Assembly: GCA_009693435.1 (NCBI GenBank)
Contig: SHXF01000001.1
Span: 138,832-202,831, forward strand
Source of the DNA: Betaproteobacteria bacterium
GTDB taxonomy: Bacteria > Pseudomonadota > Gammaproteobacteria > Burkholderiales > SG8-39
Reading direction: 5' to 3'
DNA: 64,000 nucleotides
Position 1 is the stretch's first letter; each line of letters starts with the position of its first letter. The notes beneath the pieces were generated by a model that saw only the letters and a program-made list of their open reading frames with translations, did no database searches and was not told where the DNA came from. Positions 16,616 through 27,010 of this stretch are shown piece after piece. The position numbers and the translations under genes were made by a program.

Positions 16616-18232
16616 TTGATCGTCACCTCCGGCGTCACCCTGCAATTCGGTGCAAAACCGCTGTTCGAAAACGTGTCCGTCCGATTCGGCGATGGCTACC
16701 GCTATGGCCTGATTGGTGCCAACGGCTCGGGCAAATCCACCTTTATGAAGATCCTGGGGGGGGACCTCGAGTCGAGCGCCGGATCGGTCACGGTCGGCCC
16801 ACATGAGCGAATCGGCAAGCTGCGCCAGGATCAATTCGCCCATGAGAATGAACGTGTCCTCGACGTGGTGATGATGGGTCACGTCGAGATGTGGCAGGCG
16901 GCGCGCGAGCGCGACGCCATCTATGCCGATCCCGAATCCGGCGACGACGACTACATGCGTGCAGCCGATCTGGAGGCGAAATTCGCCGAGTACGGCGGCT
17001 ACAGCGCCGAATCACGGGCAGGCGAACTGCTCCTGGGGGCGGGCATTCCGGTATCGCAGCACCAGGGGCCGATGAGCGAGGTCGCGCCGGGCTGGAAACT
17101 GCGGGTGTTGCTCGCACAGGCGCTGTTTTCCGATCCCGACACCCTGTTGCTGGACGAGCCGACCAACAATCTCGACATCAATTCCATCCGCTGGCTGGAG
17201 GACGTCCTGAACCAGCGCGCCAGCACCATGGTGATCATCTCCCACGACCGGCATTTCCTGAACAGCGTCTGCACCCACATGGCGGACCTGGACTACCGCC
17301 AGCTGCGCGTGTATTCGGGCGATTACGACGATTACATGGAAGCCTCCACCCTGGCACGCCAGCAACTCGCCTCGGCGAACAGCAAGGCTAAGGACCGGAT
17401 TGCCGACCTGGAGACCTTCGTTCGCCGTTTCCGCGCGCACAAGGCGAAGGCAAGGCAGGCGACTTCGCGCATGAAGCAGATCGAAAAACTGAAAGTGGAG
17501 GACGTCAAACCCTCGAGCCGCCAGTATCCGTATATCCGTTTCGAGATAGATGAGCAGGAAAAGCTGCACCGGTTCGCGGTGACGGTGGAGCGGTTGTCGA
17601 AGTCCTACGACCGGCCGGTCATCGCGAATTTCAACATTGCCATCGAAGCGGGGGAGAAGGTCGCCATCCTGGGCCCCAACGGCGTCGGCAAAACCACGTT
17701 GCTGAGATGCCTGTGGGGCGACCTGAAAGCCGATGCAGGAACGGTCAAGTGGACCGACAAGGCCAGGCTGGGCTACTGCGCCGCGGATCACACCGAAGAC
17801 TTTGCCGACGGCGCCAGCCTGACGGAATGGATGGGCCAGTGGCGGCGCGCCGGCGATGATGACCAGAAGGTGCGTTCGGTGCTCGGGCGCCTGCTGTTTT
17901 CCGGGGACGAAGTGGCCAAGCCGGTGACGGTCATTTCAGGCGGCGAGCAGCGGCGCATGATCTTCGGCAAGCTCACCCTGGAAATGCCCAACGTGATGCT
18001 GATGGACGAGCCGACCAACCATCTGGACATGGAGTCGATCGAATCTCTGAACGCGGCCCTGGAGCGCTACAAAGGCACGCTTATTTTCGTCTCACACGAC
18101 AGGGAGTTCGTGTCCTCGCTCGCCAACCGCATCATCGAACTGAAGCCGTCGGCGACACCGGGTGGGGCAGCGGTGGTCGTCGATTTTCGCGGCAGTTACG
18201 ACGAGTATCTGCTGAGCCAGGGAGTGGCGTAA
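16616..18232 (+). CDS. ABC-F family ATP-binding protein, YbiT type
   Basis: 538 residues and no membrane segments. Two ABC domains: Walker [10 protein letters not shown] (about 39) and GPNGVGKTT (about 350); signatures [18 protein letters not shown] and ISGGEQRRM; Walker [15 protein letters not shown] and [13 protein letters not shown]. Close identity with YbiT throughout ([19 protein letters not shown]). ABC-F proteins act at the ribosomal E site, resolving stalled translation. The first codon appears to be TTG at 16616, as family similarity begins there and no ATG fits. A TAGAAT -10-like hexamer lies at 16573-16578. Confidence 0.9.
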   Translation: MIVTSGVTLQFGAKPLFENVSVRFGDGYRYGLIGANGSGKSTFMKILGGDLESSAGSVTVGPHERIGKLRQDQFAHENERVLDVVMMGHVEMWQAARERDAIYADPESGDDDYMRAADLEAKFAEYGGYSAESRAGELLLGAGIPVSQHQGPMSEVAPGWKLRVLLAQALFSDPDTLLLDEPTNNLDINSIRWLEDVLNQRASTMVIISHDRHFLNSVCTHMADLDYRQLRVYSGDYDDYMEASTLARQQLASANSKAKDRIADLETFVRRFRAHKAKARQATSRMKQIEKLKVEDVKPSSRQYPYIRFEIDEQEKLHRFAVTVERLSKSYDRPVIANFNIAIEAGEKVAILGPNGVGKTTLLRCLWGDLKADAGTVKWTDKARLGYCAADHTEDFADGASLTEWMGQWRRAGDDDQKVRSVLGRLLFSGDEVAKPVTVISGGEQRRMIFGKLTLEMPNVMLMDEPTNHLDMESIESLNAALERYKGTLIFVSHDREFVSSLANRIIELKPSATPGGAAVVVDFRGSYDEYLLSQGVA

Positions 18233-18356
18233 GGGCGCACGACAACGACGGAAGTATTGCGATGTGCGTTGCTGTTCGCTGCGCTCACCACCAACCTGTG
18301 GCGCCAACCTGCGGCGCCTGGCGGGGCGCCGATCTCATGGCAGGTTTCGTAGCGCG

Positions 18357-21086
18357 CTATGCAGCTTTTTGCGCAGCCGGCCCCGCCTTGGCGAGCAAGC
18401 CGCGCAGTACGAACGGCAGGATGCCGCCGTGCAGGTAGTAATCCACCTCGATCGGCGTGTCGATGCGCAGCAGCACCGGCACTTCCCTGACGGTGCCGTC
18501 TTTTCGGCGGATCACCAGCATGATGTCCTGCTGTGGCTTCAATTGCCCCTCGCTGCCGCGCAGTTCGATCACTTCCTCGCCGGTAATGCCCAGGGTCACG
18601 ATCGAATCCTGTCCCTTGAACTGGCAGGGCAGAACACCCATGCCGATCAGGTTGGAACGGTGGATGCGTTCGAAACTGCGCGCGATCACGACCTTGACGC
18701 CCAGCAATTGCGTGCCCTTGGCGGCCCAGTCGCGGGAACTGCCGGTGCCGTACTCTTCACCACCGAACACCACCGTCTGCACACCTGCGGCCATGTACTT
18801 CATCGCCGCTTCGTAAATCGGCATCTGCTCGCCTGAGGGCTGGTGTATCGTCAGGCCGCCTTCGACGCGCGAGCCGTCGGGCTTGGCCGGCAGCATCATG
18901 TTCTTGATACGCACGTTGGCGAAAGTGCCGCGCATCATCACGTCGTGATTGCCGCGCCGCGCGCCGTAGCTGTTGAAGTCGGGCACCGCCACGTCGTTTT
19001 CCATGAGAAAGATGCCGGCGGGTGAGGTGGGCTTGATCGAACCTGCCGGACTGATATGGTCGGTGGTAATGGAGTCGCCGAACACACCGAGGATGCGCGC
19101 ATCGCGTATCGCGCCTGCTGCTTTCGGTTGCATCGAAAAATCCTTGAAGAACGGCGGCTCGGCGATGTAGGTCGACTTCGGCCAGCTGTATACCTCGCCC
19201 GAAACCGAGGCGACGTTCTTCCACATGGGATTCGCGTTGGCGAGGTCGCTGTAGAGTTTGCGATAGACCTTCGGGTCCATGGCGTACTTCATGCAGTCCT
19301 GGATCTCCCGGGTGGATGGCCAGACGTCGCCGATCCAGACATCCCGGCCGTCGGCGCCCTTGCCGAGCGGCTCGGACATCAGGTCCTTCAGCACGGTGCC
19401 GGTAATGGCGTAGGCTACGACCAGGGGCGGGGAGGCGAGGAAATTGGCGCGCAGGTTGGCGTGGATGCGTGCCTCGAAATTGCGATTGCCCGATAACACT
19501 GCCGCAGCAACGAGGTCGTTCTGCACGATCGCTTCTTCGATGGTGACAGGCAGCGGTCCGGAATTGCCGATGCAGGTGGTGCAGCCGTAGGCGACGACGT
19601 TGAAACCGAGTTTTTCCAGGTAGGGCAGCAGGCCGGCCTTGCTCAGATACTCGGTGACGACGCGCGAACCCGGGGCGAGTGAAGTCTTGACATGGGGCTT
19701 CACCGTGAGGCCGCGTTCGACGGCCTTCTTCGCCAGCAGGCCGGCTGCCAGCAGCACGCCAGGGTTGGACGTATTGGTGCAGGACGTGATCGCCGCGATC
19801 AGCACGTCGCCCGAACCGATGTCGATGCCATCGGCGGTCTTGAAGCGCCGGGCAAGTTCATCCGGCTTCTTCGAATAGCCGTTTTCCGCAGCGGATTTCG
19901 AAAACAGGTCGGCAAAGCAGCTTTTGACGTTCGCCAGTTCGATGCGGTCCTGCGGCCGCTTCGGTCCGGCGAGCGACGGTGACACCGTGCCCAGGTCCAG
20001 TTCTATGGTCTCGCTGTAATCGATGTCGCCGGCTGCGGGCGTGCCGTACATGCCCTGGGCCTTGAAGTACGAGCGGAATGCGTCGATCTCCGCCGCGGTG
20101 CGGCCGGTCCCCTCGAAGTACGACATGGTGACGTCGTCCACCGGGAAAAAGCCCATGGTTGCGCCGTAGTCGGGGGCCATGTTCGCGATGGTGGCGCGAT
20201 CGGGAACCGACAGGCTGGCGGTCCCTTCGCCGAAGAATTCGACGAATTTGCCGACCACCTTGGTCTTGCGCATGAGTTCGGTTACGGTCAGCACCAGGTC
20301 CGTCGCGGTGACGCCGCCGCGCAGTTTGCCCTTCAGGTACACGCCGACGACGTCGGGCTCGAGAAAGTAGGTCGGCTGGCCCAGCATGCCGGCCTCGGCC
20401 TCGATGCCCCCCACGCCCCAGCCCACGACACCGATGCCGTTGATCATGGGGGTGTGGCTGTCGGTGCCCACCAGCGTGTCGGGATAATAGATGCCGTCTT
20501 TCTTGTGCACGCCGCGCGCCAGGTATTCGAGATTGACCTGGTGCACGATGCCGATTCCGGGCGGGACGACCTTGAATGTATCGAACGCCTGCATCGCCCA
20601 CTTCATGAAGGTATAGCGCTCCTGGTTGCGGCTGAATTCCAGCTTCATGTTGAGATCGAGCGCGTTGTTGCTGCCGTAGTTGTCTATGTGTATCGAGTGG
20701 TCCACCACCAGGTCGACCGGTACCAGCGGTTCGACGACTTTGGGGTTCTTGCCCAGGCGGTCGGCGACGCTGCGCATGGCGGCGAGGTCGGCGAGGGCGG
20801 GAATGCCGGTCAGGTCCTGCAGCAGGATGCGAGACAGCACAAAGGGAATTTCATCGGTGCGCGCTGCGACCGGCTTCCATGCGGCGAGCTGGCGCACGTG
20901 CTGTTCGGCAACCTTCTTGCCGTCGCAATTGCGCAGCACCGACTCCAGCACGATGCGTATGGATACGGGCAGGCGGGAAATCTTGACGCCCAGCGCCTTC
21001 TCCAGCGCCGGCAGCGAGTAGAACTTGCCGGTCTTGCCCGAGGCCATCTTGAATTCCCGGAACGTCTTGAACAGATTGTGTGCCAT
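18357..21086 (-). CDS. acnA: Aconitate hydratase A
   Basis: 909 residues, the AcnA/IRP type. 4Fe-4S cysteine ligands are in [10 protein letters not shown] near residue 435 and [10 protein letters not shown] near 500; swivel-domain [14 protein letters not shown] lies near 780. It isomerises citrate and isocitrate. Here it follows prpD, prpC and prpB on the same strand, so it may also hydrate 2-methyl-cis-aconitate in the methylcitrate cycle. AGGAGAG precedes the ATG. The spacer to prpD is 111 bases. The short spacer at its 3-prime end (18233-18356), convergent with the ABC-F gene, has several GGCGCC-rich short inverted repeats. Confidence 0.94.
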   Translation of the reverse strand: MAHNLFKTFREFKMASGKTGKFYSLPALEKALGVKISRLPVSIRIVLESVLRNCDGKKVAEQHVRQLAAWKPVAARTDEIPFVLSRILLQDLTGIPALADLAAMRSVADRLGKNPKVVEPLVPVDLVVDHSIHIDNYGSNNALDLNMKLEFSRNQERYTFMKWAMQAFDTFKVVPPGIGIVHQVNLEYLARGVHKKDGIYYPDTLVGTDSHTPMINGIGVVGWGVGGIEAEAGMLGQPTYFLEPDVVGVYLKGKLRGGVTATDLVLTVTELMRKTKVVGKFVEFFGEGTASLSVPDRATIANMAPDYGATMGFFPVDDVTMSYFEGTGRTAAEIDAFRSYFKAQGMYGTPAAGDIDYSETIELDLGTVSPSLAGPKRPQDRIELANVKSCFADLFSKSAAENGYSKKPDELARRFKTADGIDIGSGDVLIAAITSCTNTSNPGVLLAAGLLAKKAVERGLTVKPHVKTSLAPGSRVVTEYLSKAGLLPYLEKLGFNVVAYGCTTCIGNSGPLPVTIEEAIVQNDLVAAAVLSGNRNFEARIHANLRANFLASPPLVVAYAITGTVLKDLMSEPLGKGADGRDVWIGDVWPSTREIQDCMKYAMDPKVYRKLYSDLANANPMWKNVASVSGEVYSWPKSTYIAEPPFFKDFSMQPKAAGAIRDARILGVFGDSITTDHISPAGSIKPTSPAGIFLMENDVAVPDFNSYGARRGNHDVMMRGTFANVRIKNMMLPAKPDGSRVEGGLTIHQPSGEQMPIYEAAMKYMAAGVQTVVFGGEEYGTGSSRDWAAKGTQLLGVKVVIARSFERIHRSNLIGMGVLPCQFKGQDSIVTLGITGEEVIELRGSEGQLKPQQDIMLVIRRKDGTVREVPVLLRIDTPIEVDYYLHGGILPFVLRGLLAKAGPAAQKAA

Positions 21087-21197
21087 TAGTCTCTCCTGGT
21101 AGCCGGTTTAGCTGGACCGATTGCGGGACCGAAGCGCGGTGCGGTTCGGATGGTTGAAGGTTGCAGGCATGCTGAGGGGAAGCGGCGGGAGATGCCG

Positions 21198-22640
21198 CTA
21201 GACGGCCATGAGATCGACAAATTCGTTGACCGGCGTGGCCTCGAGCCTGCGCTGGTTCGCGCACAGGTCCGCTAGGGCTGCGCGCTGTTTTTCGGGAAAG
21301 CGCCGGGCCAGGTTGGTGCGAAACTTCGCTTCCAGCACGGGAATGCCTTCCTTGCGGCGGCGACGGTGACCGATAGGATATTCTACCGCCACCTTTGCCG
21401 TGCTCGTTCCGTCCTTGAAGAATACCTGCAACTGGTTGGCGATCGAACGCTTCTTCGGATCGAGATAGTCCTTCGAGTACTGGGCGTTCTCGATGCACAC
21501 CATCTTGTCGCGCAGGGCATCCACCCGCGGATCGCGCGCGACATCGTCTTCATAGTCCGCCGCCGTGAGATTGCCTTTGATCAGGCCGATCGCGGTCATG
21601 TACTGGATGCAGTGATCCCGGTCTGCCGGGTTGTTCAATGGTCCCTGCTTGTCGATGATGCGTATGGCCGATTCGTGCGTGACGATCTCGATCTTCCCGA
21701 TGTCGGCCAGCCGATCCCTGACCCTGGGATGCAACTGCACCGCCGCTTCGACCGCAGTCTGCGAGTGGAACTCGGCGGGAAACGAGATCTTGAACAGTAT
21801 CTGCTCCATGACGTAGGAGCCGTAAGGCCGCTGGAAGCTGAACGGTTTGCCCTTGAACAGCACGTCGTAGAACCCCCAGGTCTTGGCTGTGAGTACCGAG
21901 GGGTAGCCCATCTCGCCGGTTTTTGCGATCAACGCGAGTCGCACCGCGCGCGAAGTCGCGTCGCCGGCGGCCCATGATTTTCTCGATCCGGTATTGGGCG
22001 AGTGGCGATAGGTGCGCAGCGACTGGCCGTCCACCCAGGCGAGCGAAACGGCGTTGATGATCTCGTCGCGCGACAGCCCGAGCATCTGCGCGACCACCGC
22101 AGTCGAGGCGACTTTCACCAGCACCACGTGGTCGAGGCCGACCCGGTTGAACGAATTGTCCAGCGCAATCACGCCCTGGATCTCATGCGCCTTGATCATC
22201 GCCGTCAGCACATCTCGCACGGTGAGCGGCTTCTTGCCCGCTGCTAGCGCAACGCGCGAGAGCCAGTCCGCGGTGGCGAGGATGCCGCCGAGGTTGTCCG
22301 AAGGGTGGCCCCATTCCGCCGCCAGCCAGGTGTCGTTGAAGTCCAGCCAGCGGATCATCGCGCCGATGCTGAAGGCCGCCTGTACCGGGTCGAGCTGGAA
22401 CGAGGTGCCCGGGACTTTGGCGCCATTGGGCACGATGGTGCCGGACACGATCGGACCGAGAAGTTTGGTGCATGCCGGATACTCCAGCGCTTCGAAACCG
22501 CAGCCCAGCGTGTCCATGAGGCAGAGGCGCGCGGTGTTGTAGGCCTCGCTGCTCTTGATGCTGTAGCGGGTGACGTAGTCGGCTATGTCCGTCAGAACCT
22601 TGTCGGGCTTCGGGCGGACGTTGGAGATGTGGGCGGACAT
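21198..22640 (-). CDS. prpD: 2-methylcitrate dehydratase
   Basis: 480 residues of the PrpD/MmgE fold. [20 protein letters not shown] near residue 45, [19 protein letters not shown] near 100 and [19 protein letters not shown] near 285 are hallmark segments. It dehydrates 2-methylcitrate to 2-methyl-cis-aconitate. The acnD-prpF pair used by some bacteria is not in the window; AcnA next door is the likely partner for rehydration. It is 100 bases from prpC, and the spacer contains AG-rich and CT-rich tracts that could pair weakly. Confidence 0.95.
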   Translation of the reverse strand: MSAHISNVRPKPDKVLTDIADYVTRYSIKSSEAYNTARLCLMDTLGCGFEALEYPACTKLLGPIVSGTIVPNGAKVPGTSFQLDPVQAAFSIGAMIRWLDFNDTWLAAEWGHPSDNLGGILATADWLSRVALAAGKKPLTVRDVLTAMIKAHEIQGVIALDNSFNRVGLDHVVLVKVASTAVVAQMLGLSRDEIINAVSLAWVDGQSLRTYRHSPNTGSRKSWAAGDATSRAVRLALIAKTGEMGYPSVLTAKTWGFYDVLFKGKPFSFQRPYGSYVMEQILFKISFPAEFHSQTAVEAAVQLHPRVRDRLADIGKIEIVTHESAIRIIDKQGPLNNPADRDHCIQYMTAIGLIKGNLTAADYEDDVARDPRVDALRDKMVCIENAQYSKDYLDPKKRSIANQLQVFFKDGTSTAKVAVEYPIGHRRRRKEGIPVLEAKFRTNLARRFPEKQRAALADLCANQRRLEATPVNEFVDLMAV

Positions 22641-22740
22641 GTTTTCTTCAGTAAAGAGTGGGATGGGAAGGTCTCGAGGGGAAGAGCGGACAAGTTCAAC
22701 GGTTGCGGGTTGAAAGACCCCGGCTTTTCACTCTCTCCTT

Positions 22741-23928
22741 TTACTTTCTTTTTTCCAGCGCCACCCATTTGCGATCGTCGGGACCGACATAGTGGGCGCT
22801 GGGACGGATGATTTTTCCGTCGATGCGCTGTTCGATGATGTGCGCCGACCAGCCGCTGGTGCGCGAGATGACGAAGATGGGCGTGAACATCGCGGTCGGC
22901 ACGCCCATCTGGTAATACGACACGGCGCTGAACCAGTCGAGATTCGGAAACATCTTCTTTTCCCGCCACATCACCGTTTCGAGCCGTTCGGCAATGTCGA
23001 ACAACTTCATGTCGCCGGCAGACTCTGAAAGCCGCTTCGCCACGTCCTTGATGACCTTGTTTCGCGGGTCGCCGATGGTGTATACCGGGTGGCCGAAACC
23101 GATCACGATCTCCTTGTTCTGCACCCGGCGCACCACATCGGCTTCGGCAGCGTCGGGGCCGTCGTAGCGCGACTGGACTTCGAACGCCACTTCATTCGCG
23201 CCGCCGTGCTTGGGTCCGCGCAACGCGCCTATGCCGCCGCAGATGCCGGAGTAGAAGTCCGTGCCGGTGCCGGCAATGACGCGGCAGGCAAAAGTCGAGG
23301 CGTTGTATTCATGCTCGGCATACAGGATGAGCGAGGTGTGCATCGCCCGCACCCATTCCTCGGAGGGTACCCGGCCATGCAACAGGTGGAGGAAGTGACC
23401 GCCAATCGAATCATCATCCGTTTCGACTTCGATGCGCCGGCCGTTGTGGCTGTAGTGGTACCAGTAGAGCAGCATCGAGCCCAGCGATGCCATCAGGCGG
23501 TCCGCAATATCCTTTGCCCCGGGTACGTTATGGTCTTCTTTTTCGGGGAGCACCGTTCCCAGGACCGACACGCCGGTGCGCATCACATCCATCGGATGCG
23601 CCGATGCCGGCACACATTCGAGCACCGCCTTGACGTTGGCGGGAAGCCCGCGAAGCGCCCGCAGCTTCGTCTTGTACCCGCTGAGTTCCGCTGCGGAGGG
23701 AAGCATGCCGTGCACCAGCAGGTAGGCAACTTCCTCGAACTCGGCGTCATCGGCGAAGTCGAGGATATCGTAGCCGCGGTAGTGGAGGTCATTGCCGCTG
23801 CGCCCGACGGTGCACAGCGCGGTGTTGCCGGCGGGCACGCCGGAGAGTGCGACCGACTTTTTCGGCTTGGGGCCGCTGCCGGCGGCGCCTGCTGCGGTTC
23901 CCGGGACCAGGCTGGGAGCGTCGCTCAT
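22741..23928 (-). CDS. prpC: 2-methylcitrate synthase
   Basis: 395 residues of the citrate-synthase family. [20 protein letters not shown] near residue 45, a catalytic His segment ([13 protein letters not shown]) near 205 and [16 protein letters not shown] near 275 are all seen. It lacks the N-terminal extension of hexameric GltA, and position beside prpB and prpD supports methylcitrate synthase. It condenses propionyl-CoA with oxaloacetate. The first about 25 residues are a Gly/Ala-rich tail ([11 protein letters not shown]), unusual for the family. Start ATG overlaps the prpB stop by 4 bases. Confidence 0.93.
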   Translation of the reverse strand: MSDAPSLVPGTAAGAAGSGPKPKKSVALSGVPAGNTALCTVGRSGNDLHYRGYDILDFADDAEFEEVAYLLVHGMLPSAAELSGYKTKLRALRGLPANVKAVLECVPASAHPMDVMRTGVSVLGTVLPEKEDHNVPGAKDIADRLMASLGSMLLYWYHYSHNGRRIEVETDDDSIGGHFLHLLHGRVPSEEWVRAMHTSLILYAEHEYNASTFACRVIAGTGTDFYSGICGGIGALRGPKHGGANEVAFEVQSRYDGPDAAEADVVRRVQNKEIVIGFGHPVYTIGDPRNKVIKDVAKRLSESAGDMKLFDIAERLETVMWREKKMFPNLDWFSAVSYYQMGVPTAMFTPIFVISRTSGWSAHIIEQRIDGKIIRPSAHYVGPDDRKWVALEKRK

Positions 23929-24815
23929 TTGTGTTTCTCCTTGGCAAACAGTTCGTCAAGTTTCTTTTCGTAGGAGTGATAGTTCAGATAATCGTACAGG
24001 TCGGCGCGGGTCTGCATCAGGTCGACCACATTTTTCTGCGTGCCCTCCTTGCGGATCGCGCCATAAACCTTCAGTGCTGCGGCATTCATGGCGCGAAAAG
24101 CGGAGAGCGGATACAGCGCGATCGCCACTTCGGCGGAGCGCAACTCGTCCACGGTGAACAGCGGCGTTGCGCCGAACTCCGTGATGTTGGCCAGGATGGG
24201 AACCTTCACCGCCTCGGCAAAAGTCCGGTACATGGCGAGATCGGTCATCGCTTCGGGAAAGATCGCATCCGCGCCTGCGGCGACGCAGGCGACCGCGCGC
24301 TCGATGGCGCGGTCCAGGCCTTCAACGGCGAGTGCGTCGGTGCGTGCCATGACGACGAAGTCGGAATCGGTTTTCGCATCCACGGCCGCCTTGATGCGGT
24401 CGACCATCTCGCCCTGGGTTACCAGCTCCTTGCCGGGCCGGTGGCCGCAGCGCTTGGCGCCGACCTGGTCCTCGATATGCATACCGGCCGCCCCGGACTT
24501 CGTGAGCGAGCGGACGGTTCGCGCTATGTTGAACGCGCTCGCGCCGAAGCCGGTATCGACGTCGACCAGCAACGGAAGCGCACACACGTCGGTGATGCGC
24601 CGCACGTCGGTAAGCACGTCATCCAGATTGGAAATGCCGAGATCGGGCAGGCCCAGCGATCCCGCAGCGACACCGCCGCCCGACAGATAGATGGCCTTGT
24701 AACCGCTGCGCTCCGCCAGCCGCGCGTGCAGTGCGTTGATTGTGCCGACGCACTGCAGCGGCTTTTCCTCCCTCATCGCGGCGCGCAGCTTTGCGCCTGG
24801 TGACGACGTGCCCAT
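23925..24815 (-). CDS. prpB: 2-methylisocitrate lyase
   Basis: 296 residues of the PEP mutase/isocitrate lyase superfamily. [19 protein letters not shown] near residue 43, [10 protein letters not shown] near 84 and the catalytic [10 protein letters not shown] loop near 122 identify PrpB. It splits 2-methylisocitrate to pyruvate and succinate, the last step of the methylcitrate cycle. Its stop overlaps prpC. It lies 85 bases downstream of mdh on the same strand, so the run mdh-prpB-prpC-prpD-acnA may be one transcript. Confidence 0.95.
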   Translation of the reverse strand: MGTSSPGAKLRAAMREEKPLQCVGTINALHARLAERSGYKAIYLSGGGVAAGSLGLPDLGISNLDDVLTDVRRITDVCALPLLVDVDTGFGASAFNIARTVRSLTKSGAAGMHIEDQVGAKRCGHRPGKELVTQGEMVDRIKAAVDAKTDSDFVVMARTDALAVEGLDRAIERAVACVAAGADAIFPEAMTDLAMYRTFAEAVKVPILANITEFGATPLFTVDELRSAEVAIALYPLSAFRAMNAAALKVYGAIRKEGTQKNVVDLMQTRADLYDYLNYHSYEKKLDELFAKEKHK

Positions 24816-24900
24816 GTTCGCTCCCGTTGATCCACTGGTTTGGCGACTGGTGCGGCCCTGCTGCCCGTTCCGTCAGTCGCGGCTTCGGCTCGACTGCAAA

Positions 24901-25890
24901 TCAACCCAGCAAGTGCTGCACGCCGTCGCGCTCTTCCTGGAGTTCCTTCAGTGTGGCGTCCATTTTTCCGCGGCTGAATGCGTCGATTTCCAGCCCGCTC
25001 ACCCGGGCGTATCCGCCTGCCGAACAAATTACCGGAACGCCGTACATGATGCCCTCGGGAATGCCGTAGGACCCGTCGGAAGCGATACCCATCGTGACCC
25101 ATTTGCCTCCGCTGCCAAGAACCCAGTCGCGCACGTGATCGATGGCCGCATTGGCCGCCGACGCGGCAGAAGATAGGCCGCGGGCCTCGATGATCGCGCC
25201 GCCGCGCTTGCCCACCGTCGAGATGAAGGTATCGCGATACCACGCCTCGTCGTTGACCACCGTGGGCGCAGGCTGGCCGGCGATGGTGGCAAAGCGGTAG
25301 TCCGGATACATCGTCGGCGAGTGATTGCCCCAGACGATCATTTTCTCGATGGCGTCGACCGGTTTGCCGGTCTTGGCGGCGAGTTGCGAGAGTGCCCGGT
25401 TATGGTCCAGCCTCAGCATCGCGGTGAAGTTTTCGCGCGGTAACTGCGGCGCGCTGTTCATTGCGATATAGGCATTGGTGTTGGCCGGGTTGCCGACCAC
25501 GAGGACTTTGACGCTGCGCTTGGCCACTTCGTTCAGTGCCTTGCCCTGGGCCGTGAAAATCTGCGCGTTGGCGGCCAGCAGGTCCTTGCGCTCCATTCCC
25601 GGGCCACGCGGCCGCGCGCCTACCAGCAGCGCGACGTCGATATCCTTGAACGCAATCTTCGGATCGCTCGCCGGTACCATGCCGGCGAGCAGGGGGAAGG
25701 CGCAATCGTCCAGTTCCATCATCACGCCCTTGAGCGCCTTCTGCGCCTTTTCGTCGGGGATCTCCAGCATTTGCAGAATGACGGGCTGGTCTTTGCCCAG
25801 CATGTCCCCGTTGGCGATGCGGAACAACAGGCTGTAACCGATTTGTCCGGCAGCGCCGGTCACTGCGACACGAATGGGTGGCTTAGCCAT
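24901..25890 (-). CDS. mdh: Malate dehydrogenase
   Basis: 329 residues, close to the usual length for betaproteobacterial NAD-dependent malate dehydrogenase. N-terminal [20 protein letters not shown] binds [15 protein letters not shown] near residue 130 and the active-site His in [13 protein letters not shown] near 188 are clear. It oxidises malate to oxaloacetate, supplying both gltA and prpC. AGGAA lies before the ATG. It is divergent from sdhC with a 285-base shared regulatory region. Confidence 0.95.
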   Translation of the reverse strand: MAKPPIRVAVTGAAGQIGYSLLFRIANGDMLGKDQPVILQMLEIPDEKAQKALKGVMMELDDCAFPLLAGMVPASDPKIAFKDIDVALLVGARPRGPGMERKDLLAANAQIFTAQGKALNEVAKRSVKVLVVGNPANTNAYIAMNSAPQLPRENFTAMLRLDHNRALSQLAAKTGKPVDAIEKMIVWGNHSPTMYPDYRFATIAGQPAPTVVNDEAWYRDTFISTVGKRGGAIIEARGLSSAASAANAAIDHVRDWVLGSGGKWVTMGIASDGSYGIPEGIMYGVPVICSAGGYARVSGLEIDAFSRGKMDATLKELQEERDGVQHLLG

Positions 25891-25970
25891 GAAGGATTCC
25901 TGGTTTGTTGTGGTCAGACTGAACGGGCCCGATCAAGCAGAACGGACTGATGAACTGGACTGAATGGGGG

Positions 25971-25999
25971 ATTATCTGAAACTTCCGTAGTTGTTGCAA
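25971..25999 (-). promoter_or_regulatory. candidate promoter of mdh-prpBCD-acnA
   Basis: On the minus strand TTGCAA (25994-25999) and GATAAT (25971-25976) are separated by exactly 17 bases. Transcription would start about 75 bases before the mdh ATG. Confidence 0.6.
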
Positions 26000-26099
26000 T
26001 GCAAGGACACAAGCAAAGGCATCACGCCGCGTCGATTGCGGCGCTAATCGAAACAGGAACGGGTCGCGCAGCACAACAAGCTGCGGCGGACTGGCGGAC

Positions 26100-26108
26100 T
26101 GCTATAAT
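26100..26108 (+). promoter_or_regulatory. candidate extended -10 promoter of the sdh operon
   Basis: TGCTATAAT is a perfect extended -10 element (TGn plus TATAAT), about 68 bases before sdhC. The -35 region is poor, which is acceptable for extended -10 promoters. It lies back-to-back with the mdh promoter, about 100 bp away. Confidence 0.6.
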
Positions 26109-26175
26109 CTTTTCGCTATTTGCGCTTCATCACGACCTCATCACAAGTTTCCGACACGTCTCAAGGTGAAGTTAC

Positions 26176-26565
26176 ATGCCTGAATTGGCGGCGAAAAAGC
26201 AGCGTCCTGTCTGGTTCAACCTCAGTCCACTCAATCTGCCGGCGCCGGGACTGGTTTCAATTTTTCACCGTGCAAGCGGCATCCTGCTGTTTCTCGCACT
26301 GGTGTGGTTCCTGTTCCTCCTGGACATGAGCCTTGCGTCGGAAGCGGGTTATGCGCGCTTTCGCGCCTACGTCTCGCATCCGCTGGTAAGGCTGGTGCTG
26401 CTGGTGATGCTCTGGGCTTACCTGCACCACTTCTGCGCCGGAATCCGCTTCCTGTTCCTGGACATCCACAAGGGCATCGATCTGGCCACCGCGAGGACGA
26501 CCAGCTTCGTCGTGTTCGCGGTCAGCCTTGCGCTTACGGTCCTGATCGGAGCGAAGCTATGGTAA
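26176..26565 (+). CDS. sdhC: Succinate dehydrogenase cytochrome b556 subunit
   Basis: 129 residues with three transmembrane helices (around 30-50, 70-90 and 108-128). RPVWFNLSPLNLPAPGLVSI precedes helix 1, and SIFHRASGILL and the haem-ligand region YLHHFCAGIRFL are typical of SdhC. With SdhD it anchors SdhAB and binds ubiquinone and haem b. AAGGTGA precedes the ATG. It is the first gene of the sdhCDAB operon; the stop overlaps sdhD. Confidence 0.93.
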   Translation: MPELAAKKQRPVWFNLSPLNLPAPGLVSIFHRASGILLFLALVWFLFLLDMSLASEAGYARFRAYVSHPLVRLVLLVMLWAYLHHFCAGIRFLFLDIHKGIDLATARTTSFVVFAVSLALTVLIGAKLW

Positions 26566-26906
26566 GTCGCGTCGTTGTCGGGGCGCATTACGGGAGCCGC
26601 GGCTGGCTGGCGCAGCGTGTGAGCGCGGTGGTCATGGCCGTCTACACAGTCATTATCGTGGCTGTGCTGATGTCGGGCGGTCCCTTCAATTACGCGTCCT
26701 GGAAGGCATTGTTTTCGCAGGGATGGATGCGATTTGCCACATTTCTCTTTGCATTGAGCCTGTTGCTGCATGCCTGGGTGGGGGTTCGCGACATACTCAT
26801 GGACTACGTCAAACCGACCGGTTTGCGTCTTGCCCTGCACGTGCTCGTGATCCTCGCGCTTGTGGGCTACGCCGGCTGGGCGGTGCAGATCCTGTGGAGG
26901 GCCTGA
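26559..26906 (+). CDS. sdhD: Succinate dehydrogenase membrane anchor subunit
   Basis: 115 residues with three transmembrane helices. GSRGWLAQRVSAVVMAVYT at residue 12 and HAWVGVRDILMDYVKP near residue 70 (haem His, quinone-site residues) are the SdhD pattern. The ATG at 26559 overlaps the sdhC stop (ATGGTAA). A longer in-frame reading from 26304 lies inside sdhC and is not family-like. It is followed by a 104-base spacer with a small tandem repeat before sdhA. Confidence 0.92.
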   Translation: MVSRVVVGAHYGSRGWLAQRVSAVVMAVYTVIIVAVLMSGGPFNYASWKALFSQGWMRFATFLFALSLLLHAWVGVRDILMDYVKPTGLRLALHVLVILALVGYAGWAVQILWRA

Positions 26907-26932
26907 TGTGGCGAGGTCCGACCTCGATGCAC

Positions 26933-26961
26933 GGCGCAATGTGCGGCGCAATGTGCGGCGT
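26933..26961 (+). repeat. 12-bp tandem repeat between sdhD and sdhA
   Basis: GGCGCAATGTGC occurs twice (26933-26944 and 26945-26956), followed by a partial third copy (GGCGT). It lies in the untranslated spacer before sdhA. This looks like replication slippage; no function is evident. Confidence 0.75.
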
Positions 26962-27010
26962 AAATAATAATGGGTAAGGCGGGTACTGACGTGATGGTGA
27001 ACATGTGACG

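Noticed and set aside
18233..18356. GGCGCC-rich spacer as a designed terminator between convergent genes
   Set aside because: Several short inverted repeats overlap, but none gives a convincing stem with a T-tract.
26304..26558. An extended start for sdhD inside sdhC
   Set aside because: It overlaps sdhC in another frame and is not SdhD-like; the ATG at 26559 matches the family.
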